Shown here: in pieces, positions 51,864 through 60,442 of the stretch
How the letters are laid out: each line of letters begins with the position of its first letter
How positions within the stretch are numbered: position 1 is the stretch's first letter
Source of the DNA: CAZFOB01 sp964520325
GTDB taxonomy: Bacteria; Actinomycetota; JAICYB01
Direction: 5' to 3'
NCBI GenBank assembly: GCA_964520325.1
Contig: CAZFOB010000009.1
Location: 1 to 64,000 of the forward strand
Length of the DNA stretch: 64,000 bases
Made by a program: the position numbers and the translations under genes
The notes under the pieces: generated by a model
Database searches by the model: none
What the model saw: the letters and a program-made list of their open reading frames with translations, nothing else
What the model was told of the DNA's origin: nothing

Positions 51864-52672
51864 GCGTCATGCGATTGCAGGACATCCGGCGCACCTACCA
51901 CATCGGCAAGGGCAACGACGTCCACGCACTGCGCGGCGTCACGATCACCTTCGACGCCGGCGAGCTCGTGACGATCGTTGGTCCGTCCGGGTCGGGGAAA
52001 TCAACGCTCCTCAACCTCGCCGGACTCCTCGACCATGCCGACGGGGGCGAGATCATCGTCGACGGCGAGCCGACGGCCGGACTGTCTGAAACGCTCCGGA
52101 CAGCCGTCCGCAGGCGCAAGATAGGTTTCGTGTTCCAGTCATTCAACCTGCTCCCGCACCTGACGGCGGAGGAGAACGTAGCGCTGCCGCTGCGCTACGC
52201 CGACGACCCCAGCCTCGCAACGTCGCCGCGGGAACTCCTCGAGAGCGTCGGGCTCGGGGAGCGGCTGAATCACCGTCCCGATCAGCTCTCAGGCGGGGAA
52301 CAGCAGCGCGTGGCCATCGCTCGGGCGCTCATCGGCGACCCGCCGATCCTGCTGTGCGACGAGCCGACCGGCGAGCTCGACTCCGAGACCGCCGAGGGGA
52401 TCCACGAACTTCTGCTCGACCTTCGCCGTTCCGGAAAGACCCTCGTGGTCGTTACTCATAACGAGGAGCTTGCCCGCATCGCCGACCGGAGCGTCCACAT
52501 GCGGGACGGCCTCATCACCGACGACGGAGTCCGTCGTAAAGCTGTGGCGCGTAAAGCCGCAGGTCGCAAAGCGCAAAAGGACGTCCATGGGCAGGGCCGC
52601 ACGGGTAAGCCAAAGCGCAAACCGTCTGCCAAGGCGAAAGCCGGCAAGGGGGCTTCGAGCCGTGCCCGCTGA
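51860..52672 (+). CDS. ABC transporter ATPase, MacB/LolD type
   Basis: Walker A GPSGSGKST, Q-loop FVFQSFNLLPHLTAEENVAL, signature LSGGEQQRVAIARAL and Walker B ILLCDEPTGELD are all intact, with H-loop VTHNEE. After about residue 225 it has a long Lys/Arg/Ala-rich tail (VARKAAGRKAQ and later KAKAGKG), which may bind nucleic acid or acidic lipid; such tails are not standard for the family. It is the partner of the permease upstream. The end overlaps the next gene's proposed GTG by 11 bases. Confidence 0.9.
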   Translation: MSVMRLQDIRRTYHIGKGNDVHALRGVTITFDAGELVTIVGPSGSGKSTLLNLAGLLDHADGGEIIVDGEPTAGLSETLRTAVRRRKIGFVFQSFNLLPHLTAEENVALPLRYADDPSLATSPRELLESVGLGERLNHRPDQLSGGEQQRVAIARALIGDPPILLCDEPTGELDSETAEGIHELLLDLRRSGKTLVVVTHNEELARIADRSVHMRDGLITDDGVRRKAVARKAAGRKAQKDVHGQGRTGKPKRKPSAKAKAGKGASSRAR

Positions 52673-53315
52673 GGCCCCCACGAAGGGCTCTCCGAACTTA
52701 TCCGCCTCCGCCGACGTCTACCCAGAGCAGCAATCTGGCGGAGGAGTGCACGCGGTGGCCCGTTCCACCGCGCCACGGCTCGACGAGGATCGGCTAGGCC
52801 CCCTCGTCGAGCGGGCGCGACTGGGCGATCCGGCTGCGTTCGAGGAGATAGTGCGCACCATGCAGGGACCGATCCGGGCGTTTTCGCGACGCATGATGCG
52901 GGACGCGCATCTCGGAGATGACGCAGCCCAGGAGGTATTCCTCCGCATGTGGAAGGGCCTCCGCCATCACGAGCCGAGAGGCCGGTTCGTCGCCTGGACG
53001 TTCACCGTCGCCCGCAACACCTGCATCGAGCTCTTGCGCCGGGAGAAGCGCACGCCGATGCCGATCGAAGCTGAAGACACCTCGTCCGGTCACGACGAGA
53101 CCGCCGCCCACGATCTTCGCCAGATGGTCAGCGAAGCCCTCGCCTCTCTCGATGAGCCGTACCGTTCGACGTTCATCCTTCGCGAGACCGGACTGGCCTA
53201 CGAAGAGCTCGCCGAGACCTTGGACTGCCCGATCGGCACGGTCCGCTCACGACTGCACGAGGCGCGGCGACGCCTAGCCATCACACTGCAACCCGCGCTT
53301 GGAGGTGAGGCATGA
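52662..53315 (+). CDS. ECF-type RNA polymerase sigma factor
   Basis: Region 2: PAAFEEIVRTMQGPIRAFSR, LGDDAAQEVFLRMWKG and GRFVAWTFTVARNTCIELLR. Region 4: LASLDEPYRSTFILRETGLA and CPIGTVRSRLHEARRRLAIT. The start is uncertain: GTG 52662 overlaps the ABC ATPase, and a GTG within GGGVHAVARS (near 52748) would remove a poorly conserved lead. The stop overlaps the next gene (ATGA), which probably encodes its membrane partner. Confidence 0.86.
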   Translation: MPAEAPTKGSPNLSASADVYPEQQSGGGVHAVARSTAPRLDEDRLGPLVERARLGDPAAFEEIVRTMQGPIRAFSRRMMRDAHLGDDAAQEVFLRMWKGLRHHEPRGRFVAWTFTVARNTCIELLRREKRTPMPIEAEDTSSGHDETAAHDLRQMVSEALASLDEPYRSTFILRETGLAYEELAETLDCPIGTVRSRLHEARRRLAITLQPALGGEA

Positions 53316-54226
53316 TCGACGCGCTCGACCTCCTTCTGAACCAGGTCCGCGAACCGCACCCGTGCGACGAGAGCTTCGTCCAAGGCGTGATGACGAAGGT
53401 CCGCTTCGATGACCGCAAGCGTGGTTACCGCGAGTCCCTTCGCCGACCGATCGTCGTCGGGATCGCGGCCGGAGTCGTCGTGATGGGCGGCGCCGTTGCG
53501 GCTTTGGTGGGCGGCAATCCTGAGCGCACGCCCGTGGACAAGCCGGATGTCACCGCCGGAGCGCCGGTCACGGTTCGCAAGGCCACCCCAACATCCGAAG
53601 CACCAACCACACCCAGGCAAGAAGCAACGGCCGCCAAGCCCGCGCCGGCGGCCGGCGTCGTGAAGAAGGCGAGCGGTTACCTGACCGAGCACACCGCATG
53701 GGCGTTCGACGCCAAGACCGGGCTACACCTGACAACCGAGAGCTACACGACCGAATTCGTCGCCGGAAAGAGCCACCGTGTGACCCTCACGCTCGAGAAC
53801 ACCGGCGCCAAGCCGATCAGCGTCAGGGCCCCGAGCGACTGTGGGTTGCAGGCGATGGCCGTGCCCAAGGGTGGCGACGTCGGTGCCGCATACACCGCGC
53901 CGCAGAGTTATCAAGGTCGTTTCGAGTGGGTATGCGCCGGCTCCGACGCCGATCCGCGCCTGGCCGGCCTCTCCGAGGACTTCGTCCTCGATCCGGGCGA
54001 TCGCCGAAGCGCCGACGCGTTCGTCACGCTTCAAGAGACCGGCGACTGGAACGTCTTCGGGATGTGCAAGTGCACCTACCGTCGCGTGGACGAACCGACG
54101 CCACCACCGAAGAGCGATCCGCTGACCGACCTCTTCCGGCGCACCGTTCCGTCGGACCTGCTCATCACGCCACCATCGGACGGCAAGGACCTCGCGACGC
54201 CTCCGATCGGCGTCCGCGCTCGCTGA
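53312..54226 (+). CDS. membrane protein, probable anti-sigma factor with exported sandwich domain
   Basis: A 45-residue cytoplasmic part is followed by one membrane span (PIVVGIAAGVVVMGGAVAAL) and a Pro/Thr linker. An exported domain then starts LTTESYTTEFVAGKSHRVTL and resembles BsuPI-like beta sandwiches. Its position, coupled by ATGA to an ECF sigma gene, makes it the likely anti-sigma partner. The classical HxxxCxxC motif is absent from the cytoplasmic part, so this remains an inference. Paired cysteines (GMCKC) lie near the end. Confidence 0.58.
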   Translation: MIDALDLLLNQVREPHPCDESFVQGVMTKVRFDDRKRGYRESLRRPIVVGIAAGVVVMGGAVAALVGGNPERTPVDKPDVTAGAPVTVRKATPTSEAPTTPRQEATAAKPAPAAGVVKKASGYLTEHTAWAFDAKTGLHLTTESYTTEFVAGKSHRVTLTLENTGAKPISVRAPSDCGLQAMAVPKGGDVGAAYTAPQSYQGRFEWVCAGSDADPRLAGLSEDFVLDPGDRRSADAFVTLQETGDWNVFGMCKCTYRRVDEPTPPPKSDPLTDLFRRTVPSDLLITPPSDGKDLATPPIGVRAR

Positions 54227-54277
54227 TACACGCCTGCTGTTAGCGTGTGCCTTGCGCTCGGACCTTCGGGCGTGCGT

Positions 54278-54350
54278 GCCCCCATAGTGCAGCGGCCCAG
54301 CACACCGCCCTTTCACGGCGGCAACACGGGTTCGAATCCCGTTGGGGGTA
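54278..54350 (+). tRNA. tRNA-Glu (anticodon UUC)
   Basis: All arms fold. The acceptor GCCCCCA pairs with TGGGGGT (G-U at the end). The anticodon stem CCGCC/GGCGG has loop CTTTCAC with anticodon TTC. The T-arm has GGTTCGAATCC. The discriminator is A54350 and CCA is not encoded. 73 nt. Confidence 0.96.
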
Positions 54351-54365
54351 CTCTTGGGCGGCACG

Positions 54366-54392
54366 CAATGTATCACTCTTTGTGATACATTG
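54366..54392. promoter_or_regulatory. operator-like inverted repeat before the toxin-antitoxin module
   Basis: CAATGTATCAC (54366-54376) and GTGATACATTG (54382-54392) are exact reverse complements with a TCTTT spacer, ending 5 bases before the antitoxin ATG. The place and symmetry fit autoregulation by a ribbon-helix-helix antitoxin. Confidence 0.6.
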
Positions 54393-54397
54393 CCCTC

Positions 54398-54637
54398 ATG
54401 ACAAGGGCGATATCGGTTCGTCTGGATGATGCGGCGCAGGGCGCACTGGCGAGCCTGGAGGCGGTGGGGCTCAGCCGCTCTGCCGCGATCCGGAAGGCCT
54501 TGCTTGATGCGGCCGCGGCGCTGCGACGACACGATGCTTTGCGCCTGGAGGTCCAAGCCCTCGACGCCGACGAGGACGATCGGAAAGAGATGCGCGCAGT
54601 CGCCGAACTGATGGAGCAACTCCGTGCGCCGCGGTGA
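54398..54637 (+). CDS. ribbon-helix-helix antitoxin
   Basis: The N-terminus TRAISVRLDDAAQGALASLE and LSRSAAIRKALLDAA is a CopG/MetJ-type ribbon-helix-helix, the usual DNA-binding end of a MazE/RelB-like antitoxin. The C-terminal half is acidic and helical (EVQALDADEDDRKEM), suitable for binding the toxin. It overlaps the toxin gene by 14 bases and follows a symmetrical operator. 79 aa. Confidence 0.82.
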   Translation: MTRAISVRLDDAAQGALASLEAVGLSRSAAIRKALLDAAAALRRHDALRLEVQALDADEDDRKEMRAVAELMEQLRAPR

Positions 54638-54941
54638 CATCTTCGAGCTGCGACTGCCCAAAGGGCGGGGTCACGAGCAAAGAGGAAAGCGCTACGGCGT
54701 GGTCGTCCAATCAGACGCCATGCTTCCACGTTCGGTGATTCTCGTTGCTCCGACATCCCAGAGCGCTCGAGCCGCATCGTTCCGGCCTCAAGTCTTGATC
54801 GACCAGGGATCGACGAACGTCCTCATCGAGCAAGTCGGAGCGGTCGACGACACACGGCTGGGCGATCTCGTCGGCCACGTCACGCCTGAGGAACTCTGGG
54901 GGATCGACGAGGCGCTGCTCACCGTATTCGGCCTTCGATAG
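54624..54941 (+). CDS. MazF/PemK-family endoribonuclease toxin
   Basis: MRRGDIFELRLPKGRGHEQR then GKRYGVVVQSDAMLPRSVIL is the MazF/PemK barrel, with the conserved RGDI and G.R..vV motifs. The end GDLVGHVTPEELWGIDEAL matches the family's closing helix. It is predicted to cut mRNA or tRNA at short sequences. 105 aa and intact. With the RHH antitoxin it forms a module placed 48 bases after tRNA-Glu. Confidence 0.84.
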   Translation: MRRGDIFELRLPKGRGHEQRGKRYGVVVQSDAMLPRSVILVAPTSQSARAASFRPQVLIDQGSTNVLIEQVGAVDDTRLGDLVGHVTPEELWGIDEALLTVFGLR

Positions 54942-54984
54942 GGGCGCGCAACGTAGTGACGCCGATGCATAGACTCGGCCCCCT

Positions 54985-55974
54985 ATGCGGTTCGGCTACG
55001 GACTTCTCACCGCGCAGCGGCCACCGGACGACCCTCGCACCGACGTCCAGATCTACGGCGAGATCGTGCAGCGGTGTGTGGCGGCCGAGAACGCCGGGTT
55101 CGACTCGGTGTGGGTCTCGGAACACCACTTCCTGGACGACGGCTACATGCCGTCGCTCCTGGTCACCGCGGCCGCGATCGCGCAGGCGACCGAGCGGGTC
55201 GAGATCGGCACCGGCGTCCTCCTCGCACCTCTGCACGATCCGATCCGCATCGCCGAGGACGCCGCCACGGTCGACGTCATCTCGGGCGGACGCTTGATCC
55301 TTGGCATCGGGGCCGGGTGGCGCGCCGAGGAGTTCGACGTGTTCGGAGTACCGCAGTCAGAGCGACCCAAACGCATGCGCGAGGCCGTGCGAGTGCTGCG
55401 CGGAGCCTGGGGGCCTACAACCTTCGAACACAACGGGCAGCAGGTCAACGTCACGCCGAAGCCAGCTCGCCCCATCCCCATCTGGCTCGGAGGATTCGCG
55501 CCGGGTGCGATCAAGCGCGCAGGTCGGATCGGCGACGGATTCCTGGGCTCGTCGTCGGGGACGTCGGGCATCGCCAGCTTCGTCGAGGCGAAGCGCCTCG
55601 CGCTCGAGGCGCGCGGGGACAAGGGGGATTTCACGTTCGCACTTCACGTCCCGGTGTACGCGTCCGATAGCGGTGATGGGTGGGAGCAGGTCAAGCGGTA
55701 CTACGCCTACTTACGTTGGAAGTACGCGGACATGGCGCCCGCGCGCGGGAGCACGACGGCAGCGTCACCACCTACGATCGACGAGGCGCTCCGTGAGACG
55801 ATGATCGTCGGCACCGTGGAAGAGGTCATCCGTCACGTCAGCGCATTCGTCGACGCGCTCGGGGACGACATCCATTTCATCTTTCGGTCAGACTTCCCCG
55901 GCATGCCACAGGACCAGCAGCTCGAACAGATCTCGATCATCGGCAACAACGTGATCCCGGGTGTACGCCGATGA
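54985..55974 (+). CDS. LLM-class (luciferase-like) flavin/F420 oxidoreductase
   Basis: MRFGYGLLTAQ, DSVWVSEHHFLDDGYMPSLL, VEIGTGVLLAPLHDPIRIAE and VDVISGGRLILGIGAGWRAE follow the luciferase-like barrel in order. IPIWLGGFAPGAIKRAGRIG comes in the cofactor region. Such enzymes use FMN or F420; which one cannot be decided here. 329 aa. The stop overlaps the next gene by four bases (ATGA), so the two probably act together on an unknown substrate. Confidence 0.86.
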   Translation: MRFGYGLLTAQRPPDDPRTDVQIYGEIVQRCVAAENAGFDSVWVSEHHFLDDGYMPSLLVTAAAIAQATERVEIGTGVLLAPLHDPIRIAEDAATVDVISGGRLILGIGAGWRAEEFDVFGVPQSERPKRMREAVRVLRGAWGPTTFEHNGQQVNVTPKPARPIPIWLGGFAPGAIKRAGRIGDGFLGSSSGTSGIASFVEAKRLALEARGDKGDFTFALHVPVYASDSGDGWEQVKRYYAYLRWKYADMAPARGSTTAASPPTIDEALRETMIVGTVEEVIRHVSAFVDALGDDIHFIFRSDFPGMPQDQQLEQISIIGNNVIPGVRR

Positions 55975-56945
55975 GGGTGCTCCTGATCGGCGGCACGGTG
56001 TTCATCGGCCGTGCAACAGCCGAGGAGCTCGTGGCGGCCGGGCACGAGATCGCGTTCCTGCATCGCGGCGACCACGAGCCAAACGGCCTCCCCGAGGCCA
56101 CCCACATCCACGCCGACCGCAAACAGATCGCTACCGTGCGCGACCAGATCGATGCCTTCGCGCCCGACGCGGTGATCGACAACATCGCGATGTGCGCCGA
56201 AGACGCGGACACCGCCCTCGACGTCATCTCCGGACTTCGCCTCGTCGTGACGTCGTCGTGCGACGTGTACCGCGCGTACACCCAACTCCTCCGGGGCGAT
56301 GCCGGCGAGCCGGGTCCGCTCGACGAGACCTCGCCGGTGCGCGACGAGCGCTACCCGTACAAGGGCCAGGACGGCCCCCCGATGATGCAGACCTACGAGA
56401 AGCTCGACGTCGAGGAGCGCTACCTGGCGCACGGCGCGACCGTGATCAGGCTCCCGATGGTCTACGGCCCCCGGGACGGACAGCGCCGGGAATGGCACAT
56501 CCTCCGCCGAGTGATCGCCGGACGGGACAAGATCCCTTGCGGATCGGGCACATGGCTTTCCGGCAAGGGATTCGTCGAGGACATGGCGAGAGGGATGCGA
56601 CTTGCCGTCGAGAACGACCAGGCGCGGGGGGAGATCATCAACGTGAGCGAGACCCGCACCTATCACGAAGGTCAGTGGGCGCAGATGATCCTGGACGCCG
56701 CCTCGTCGTCGGCCGAGCTGGTCCGCGTGCCGGACGGGCGGCTCCCCGACGATCTCGGGACCCTCGGAGCCGTTGCCCAGCACCTGCTGTTGGACAACGG
56801 CAAGAGCCGCCGCTTGCTCGGCTTCACGGAGACAGATCCTCGTGAAGCGCTTCGCCGCTCGGTGGCGTGGCATCTCGAGAACCCGCCGGCGGTCGAGGAC
56901 CCGGGGTTCGAGGCCGACGACCTGGCCTTGCAGCACGCTGTGTGA
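55971..56945 (+). CDS. atypical NAD-dependent epimerase/dehydratase (SDR)
   Basis: MRVLLIGGTVFIGRATAEEL has the GGTxFIG loop of atypical SDRs, like the chloroplast RNA-binding/isoflavone-reductase-like branch. VVTSSCDVYRAY and later YGPRDGQRREWHILRRVIAG keep the fold. The Y-x3-K pair appears as TYEKLDVEER, shifted in sequence context, so catalysis is uncertain. It is coupled to the LLM gene. 324 aa. Confidence 0.8.
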   Translation: MRVLLIGGTVFIGRATAEELVAAGHEIAFLHRGDHEPNGLPEATHIHADRKQIATVRDQIDAFAPDAVIDNIAMCAEDADTALDVISGLRLVVTSSCDVYRAYTQLLRGDAGEPGPLDETSPVRDERYPYKGQDGPPMMQTYEKLDVEERYLAHGATVIRLPMVYGPRDGQRREWHILRRVIAGRDKIPCGSGTWLSGKGFVEDMARGMRLAVENDQARGEIINVSETRTYHEGQWAQMILDAASSSAELVRVPDGRLPDDLGTLGAVAQHLLLDNGKSRRLLGFTETDPREALRRSVAWHLENPPAVEDPGFEADDLALQHAV

Positions 56946-57024
56946 CCGATTGCACAGATACCGTGCGCCGCAAGACCTTCTTTGGCAGCGGTGCGTGCGC
57001 GAGAGTGCCCGCGTGCGGGCGGAG

Positions 57025-57533
57025 ATGGGGATCTCGAGCGCCAGGCGAGCAGTCATGCTCGTTGGTTTCTTGCTTGCTCGGACGACACGGGTTCGGTACG
57101 CACGCTCGTAGCGGGCGCCAGACGCTCAGCAACGCTCCGCGGTCTGGCGCAGAACAAAGCGCTGGACGGTCTGGCTCAGAGGCAAGCCGCCAGGATGGCC
57201 GGCACAGGACGGATCTTCCACAACGACAAGCTCGCAACCGACCTGAGAGCTTCAAGACTTTCTTGGTCACTGACCGGTGAGAACGTCGGGGTCGGTCCGA
57301 GCGTGGAGGTCATCCAGAACGCCTTCATGCACAGCGCCGAGCATCGTCACAACATCCTCGACGGCCGCTACAACGCGATCGGCGTCGGTGTGACAAGCGC
57401 CGCGGACAGCCGGATCTACGTCGCGCAAGTGTTCGCCCAGGTTCCGGCAAGGACGGTGACCTCCGCTTGCGGCTTCATCACGGCGGAGGACGGCTCGCGT
57501 GTTCCCCCGTCCTACTACGGACGCAGCTGCTAG
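57025..57533 (+). CDS. secreted CAP/SCP-domain protein, probable frameshift in the signal peptide
   Basis: The CAP domain is intact: KALDGLAQRQAARMAGTGRI, FHNDKL, TGENVGVGPS, HRHNILDGRYNAIGVGV and YVAQVFAQ. The expected signal peptide, MGISSARRAVMLVGFLLA from ATG 57025, is in another frame; a one-base shift at about 57060-57085 is needed to join them. Without it the only upstream start in the CAP frame is a TTG at 56982, giving a non-hydrophobic lead. Either the gene is damaged or one base is wrong in the sequence. CAP proteins are extracellular; function varies. Confidence 0.65.
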
Positions 57534-58153
57534 ACGGCGACCCGATCGGCGCTTGCACCGAGCGAAGTCTCGATCTGCGTGACGCGCGCTGCGTGCTCGG
57601 CGTCCGAGATCGCGGCTTGTGATCCGTCAAGTGCGATCGCGTCCTCGAGGGGTACCCACGACTTGCAGCCCGCGAAGTGCTCGAGCACACCGACGTCGGT
57701 GTGCGACGGCAGCTTCCACGTCCTCGTGACCACGACGTTCATCGGTTTGCGCGGCTTGTAGGCCATGCGCATCCGGATGTAGTCCTCGCTCCAGGCATAT
57801 GCACCAGAGAGTGCAAGCATCGCGTCGAGGTCATGCGTCAAGAACAGATCGGTCACTTCTGCCCATGACGAGATACGCACGACGTCGGGCCTCGGACGCT
57901 CGGCGACCGTTTCGCGGAACCACTCGCGGTACGACTCCTGCACGCTGTCGAGATCCTGATGCTCGTAGGTCGGGAAGAGCAGGAAACGCCGCTCGACGAG
58001 TGAGAAATCGCGCGTCTCCTCGATGATGCCGCCCTTGCGAAGGAGGACCGACTGCCGCCCACCCTCGAGCGCGCGGCACACCACTGCCCACTCCTTGAGC
58101 GCCTTCTGTTGCGCGGCGAGCAGCGGTGCCAGCGGAGGCCGTAGGCGAGACAT
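57530..58153 (-). CDS. DUF1802 family protein
   Basis: The signature stretch is clear: ALKEWAVVCRALEGGRQSVL then LRKGGIIEETRDFSLVERRF and LLFPTYEHQDLDSVQE, as in DUF1802. The C-terminal half (PRKPMNVVVTRTWKLPSHTD) is conserved in the same family. ATG 58153 is used; upstream codons of the open frame are antisense to the cupin and DegV genes. Function unknown. Its stop shares bases with the stop of the CAP gene. Confidence 0.8.
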   Translation of the reverse strand: MSRLRPPLAPLLAAQQKALKEWAVVCRALEGGRQSVLLRKGGIIEETRDFSLVERRFLLFPTYEHQDLDSVQESYREWFRETVAERPRPDVVRISSWAEVTDLFLTHDLDAMLALSGAYAWSEDYIRMRMAYKPRKPMNVVVTRTWKLPSHTDVGVLEHFAGCKSWVPLEDAIALDGSQAAISDAEHAARVTQIETSLGASADRVAV

Positions 58154-58171
58154 CGCCGTATCGTACGCAAT

Positions 58172-58447
58172 GTGAGCAACGACATCAGAGTGCGCGCGAT
58201 CGCTACGCTCGAGTCCGACGGGTTCTGCGTGACCGAATGGCACGACGAGCCCAATGTGACGTACGCAGCTCATGTACACGCGCGCGCTGAGGTGCGCATC
58301 GTGGTCGAGGGCACGATGTCGATCATCGTCGCCGGCGACGAAAGACGGCTCGGCCCCGGCGATCGGATCGACCTGGCGGCCGACGTTCCGCACTCGGCGC
58401 GCGTGGGACCGAACGGAGTCCACTACATCGCCGGTACCCGTCGATAA
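58172..58447 (+). CDS. small single-domain cupin protein
   Basis: The 91-aa protein is one cupin barrel: AAHVHARAEVRIVVEGTMSI is motif 1, with the His pair and late Glu replaced in part, and LAADVPHSARVGPNGVHYIA is motif 2. It probably binds a metal or small ligand. GTG 58172 starts it; divergent from the DUF1802 gene with 18 bases between. DegV follows after 9 bases. Confidence 0.78.
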   Translation: MSNDIRVRAIATLESDGFCVTEWHDEPNVTYAAHVHARAEVRIVVEGTMSIIVAGDERRLGPGDRIDLAADVPHSARVGPNGVHYIAGTRR

Positions 58448-58456
58448 CCTCCTGTC

Positions 58457-59302
58457 ATGAGTGTCTGCGTGGTCACCGATTCGTCCGGCGTCATGCCCGC
58501 GGCGTGGGTTAGCGACCTGCCGATACACATCGTGGCGTTGGAGATCGCGTGGGCGGACGGGACGCTCGAGCCCGGCAACCTTGCGTACTCGGCGATCGCG
58601 ACGAAGCTCGTCGCGGACACCGTCGCACCGAAGACGGGAGCTCCGGCGCCCGGCATGTACACCGAGCTGCTCGAGAGGTTGCTCGCCGACCACGTGGACG
58701 GCGTCCTAGTCGTGTGTCCGGCAGCGGAGCTGTCAACGACCTACTCGAGCGCGACCATCGGCGCTCGAGACCTGGGCGACTCGCGCGTACGGGTGCTCGA
58801 CGCGAAGACGGCCGCAGCAGGACAAGGACTCGTGGCGGCTGAAGCGGCCAGGGCGGCCGCCGATGGCAGACCGCTGGAAGAAGTCTCCGCGCGCGCGATC
58901 TCCGTCGCCGGACGGATGAACATCTGGGCAACGCTCGCGCGGCTCGACTTCCTTCGCCGCTCCGGACGTCTTCCCGCCATCGCGACCATCGGCGCTGATG
59001 CGCTCGGGCTCCAACCGATCGTCCGGTATGCGGGAGGCTCCCCCGCTCTTGCCGGCGTCGCACGCAATGATCGCCGTGCCAACGACCGGCTCTTCGCCGC
59101 CTGGGAACGCTCGATCGTCCCCGGTTCAGCGTTGCGAGCACTGGCGTTCCACTCGGCCCGCGACGACGATGCACGCGATCTCATCCAACGCGTCAGGGCC
59201 AGAGTCCCTGACGCGACCGCCGATCTGGTCGAGGTCACCGCGTCGCTTGCTTCCCACACGGGGCCCGGTCTGCTCGGACTCGCCTGGTTCTGGGATAACT
59301 GA
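58457..59302 (+). CDS. DegV-family fatty-acid-binding protein
   Basis: MSVCVVTDSSGVMP is the DegV start; TGAPAPGMYTELLERLLADH and VVCPAAELSTTYSSA follow, with the later INxW-like MNIWATLARLDFLRRSGRLP. The family (FakB) binds single fatty acids and can present them to the kinase FakA; no fakA is in the window. 281 aa, intact, 4 bases before a small membrane gene. Confidence 0.86.
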   Translation: MSVCVVTDSSGVMPAAWVSDLPIHIVALEIAWADGTLEPGNLAYSAIATKLVADTVAPKTGAPAPGMYTELLERLLADHVDGVLVVCPAAELSTTYSSATIGARDLGDSRVRVLDAKTAAAGQGLVAAEAARAAADGRPLEEVSARAISVAGRMNIWATLARLDFLRRSGRLPAIATIGADALGLQPIVRYAGGSPALAGVARNDRRANDRLFAAWERSIVPGSALRALAFHSARDDDARDLIQRVRARVPDATADLVEVTASLASHTGPGLLGLAWFWDN

Positions 59303-59306
59303 GGAC

Positions 59307-59654
59307 ATGAAAGCCATCCACTCCGGCTTCGCCTACGCGGTCATCGCGTCCAACCTCCTGGTCGGGGTTTGGGGCATCGTCCTGTACCGAAAGCAACGGG
59401 CGGCGGCGCGGGGCTTCTGGATCGCGCTCGGTGCCGCGTGGACCTCGATCTACGTCCAGGGACTCATGGGCCTGCTGCTCTTCGAGAGGAGTAATCCGCC
59501 GTTCAAGCACCACTTCTACGGGTTCCTGTTCGCGATCATCACGCTCGCGGTCTTCCCCTTGAAAGGTGAGGAGCCCCGGCGCACGTTGCTCGTCTTCTCC
59601 GTCGCAACGGTGTTCATCGGGATCGTGGCCGTCCGCGCGACGCTCTCGTTGTGA
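59307..59654 (+). CDS. small four-helix membrane protein
   Basis: 115 aa with about four hydrophobic segments: FAYAVIASNLLVGVWGIVLY, GFWIALGAAWTSIYVQGLMG, HHFYGFLFAIITLAVF and LVFSVATVFIGIVAV. It contains two His in a loop (KHHFYG). No family is assigned. It sits tightly between degV and a HAD gene, so it is probably cotranscribed with them. Confidence 0.65.
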   Translation: MKAIHSGFAYAVIASNLLVGVWGIVLYRKQRAAARGFWIALGAAWTSIYVQGLMGLLLFERSNPPFKHHFYGFLFAIITLAVFPLKGEEPRRTLLVFSVATVFIGIVAVRATLSL

Positions 59655-60442
59655 TGACCGTTCGCGCCGTGACGTTCGACTGCTGGGGCACGCTGATCAC
59701 CGACAGCGGGGTCGAGCGATCGATGGCGCGGCGAGTTGAAGCGATCGGCGAGGCCTGCGACATCGACGCGGAGCAAGCTGCCGAGCTGCTCGACCGTGCG
59801 TGGCGCGTGCACCACAACGAATGGATCAACGCGCGTCAGTACGGATCGACGGGGATGGCGAGCTTTTGCATGTCCGAACTCGGCATCGACGATGAACCAG
59901 CGTGCATTCGCCTCGGCGAAGCCCTAGAAGATGCCGGGCGCCTCGGCTCCCAGCGCGCACTCGTCGGTGCGGTCGCAAGCTTGCGCACCTTGCGCGAGGC
60001 GGGGATCCGGACCGCGCTCGTGTGCGACGCCGGCTTTACTCCGGGACGGATCGTCCGCGAGTTCCTCGACGAGGGCGGTTTGCTCGAGCATCTCGAGTAC
60101 TGCGCGTTCAGCAACGAGGTCGGCGTGCCCAAACCCGATCCCCGCATCTTCGCGGACGCACTCGAGGCCATCGACACCAAGGCCGAAGACGCCGTTCACG
60201 TAGGCGATCTGTTGCGGACCGACATCTGGGGCGCACGGAGCTTCGGCATGAGCACCGTGCGCATCACCCAGATCGGCGATGACGCCGCGCGCGGGTTCTC
60301 ATGGAACCCCGACGCGCGCTTCAACGACTACGTCGGCTCCGATGGCGATCACCCCGAACTGCCGCACGCCGACGCTGACGAGGTCGTCGCCTCCCACGCC
60401 GAACTGATCGACGCGCTCAGGCGCTTGGGGGCCGATCTCTAG
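59654..60442 (+). CDS. HAD-superfamily hydrolase
   Basis: VTFDCWGTLITDSG is motif I (D-x-W variant of D-x-D), LVCDAGFTPG lies near motif II, and VGVPKPDPRIFADALEA with VHVGDLLRTDIWGARSFGMS supply motifs III and IV. This is a typical phosphatase/dehalogenase-like HAD. Start at ATG 59654 or GTG 59651, overlapping the upstream stop. The 3' end overlaps the opposing small membrane gene by 26 bases. The substrate is unknown. Confidence 0.85.
   Translation: MTVRAVTFDCWGTLITDSGVERSMARRVEAIGEACDIDAEQAAELLDRAWRVHHNEWINARQYGSTGMASFCMSELGIDDEPACIRLGEALEDAGRLGSQRALVGAVASLRTLREAGIRTALVCDAGFTPGRIVREFLDEGGLLEHLEYCAFSNEVGVPKPDPRIFADALEAIDTKAEDAVHVGDLLRTDIWGARSFGMSTVRITQIGDDAARGFSWNPDARFNDYVGSDGDHPELPHADADEVVASHAELIDALRRLGADL

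Noticed and set aside
54351..54960. Integrative element at tRNA-Glu
   Set aside because: No integrase and no second copy of the tRNA 3' end was found downstream in the window.
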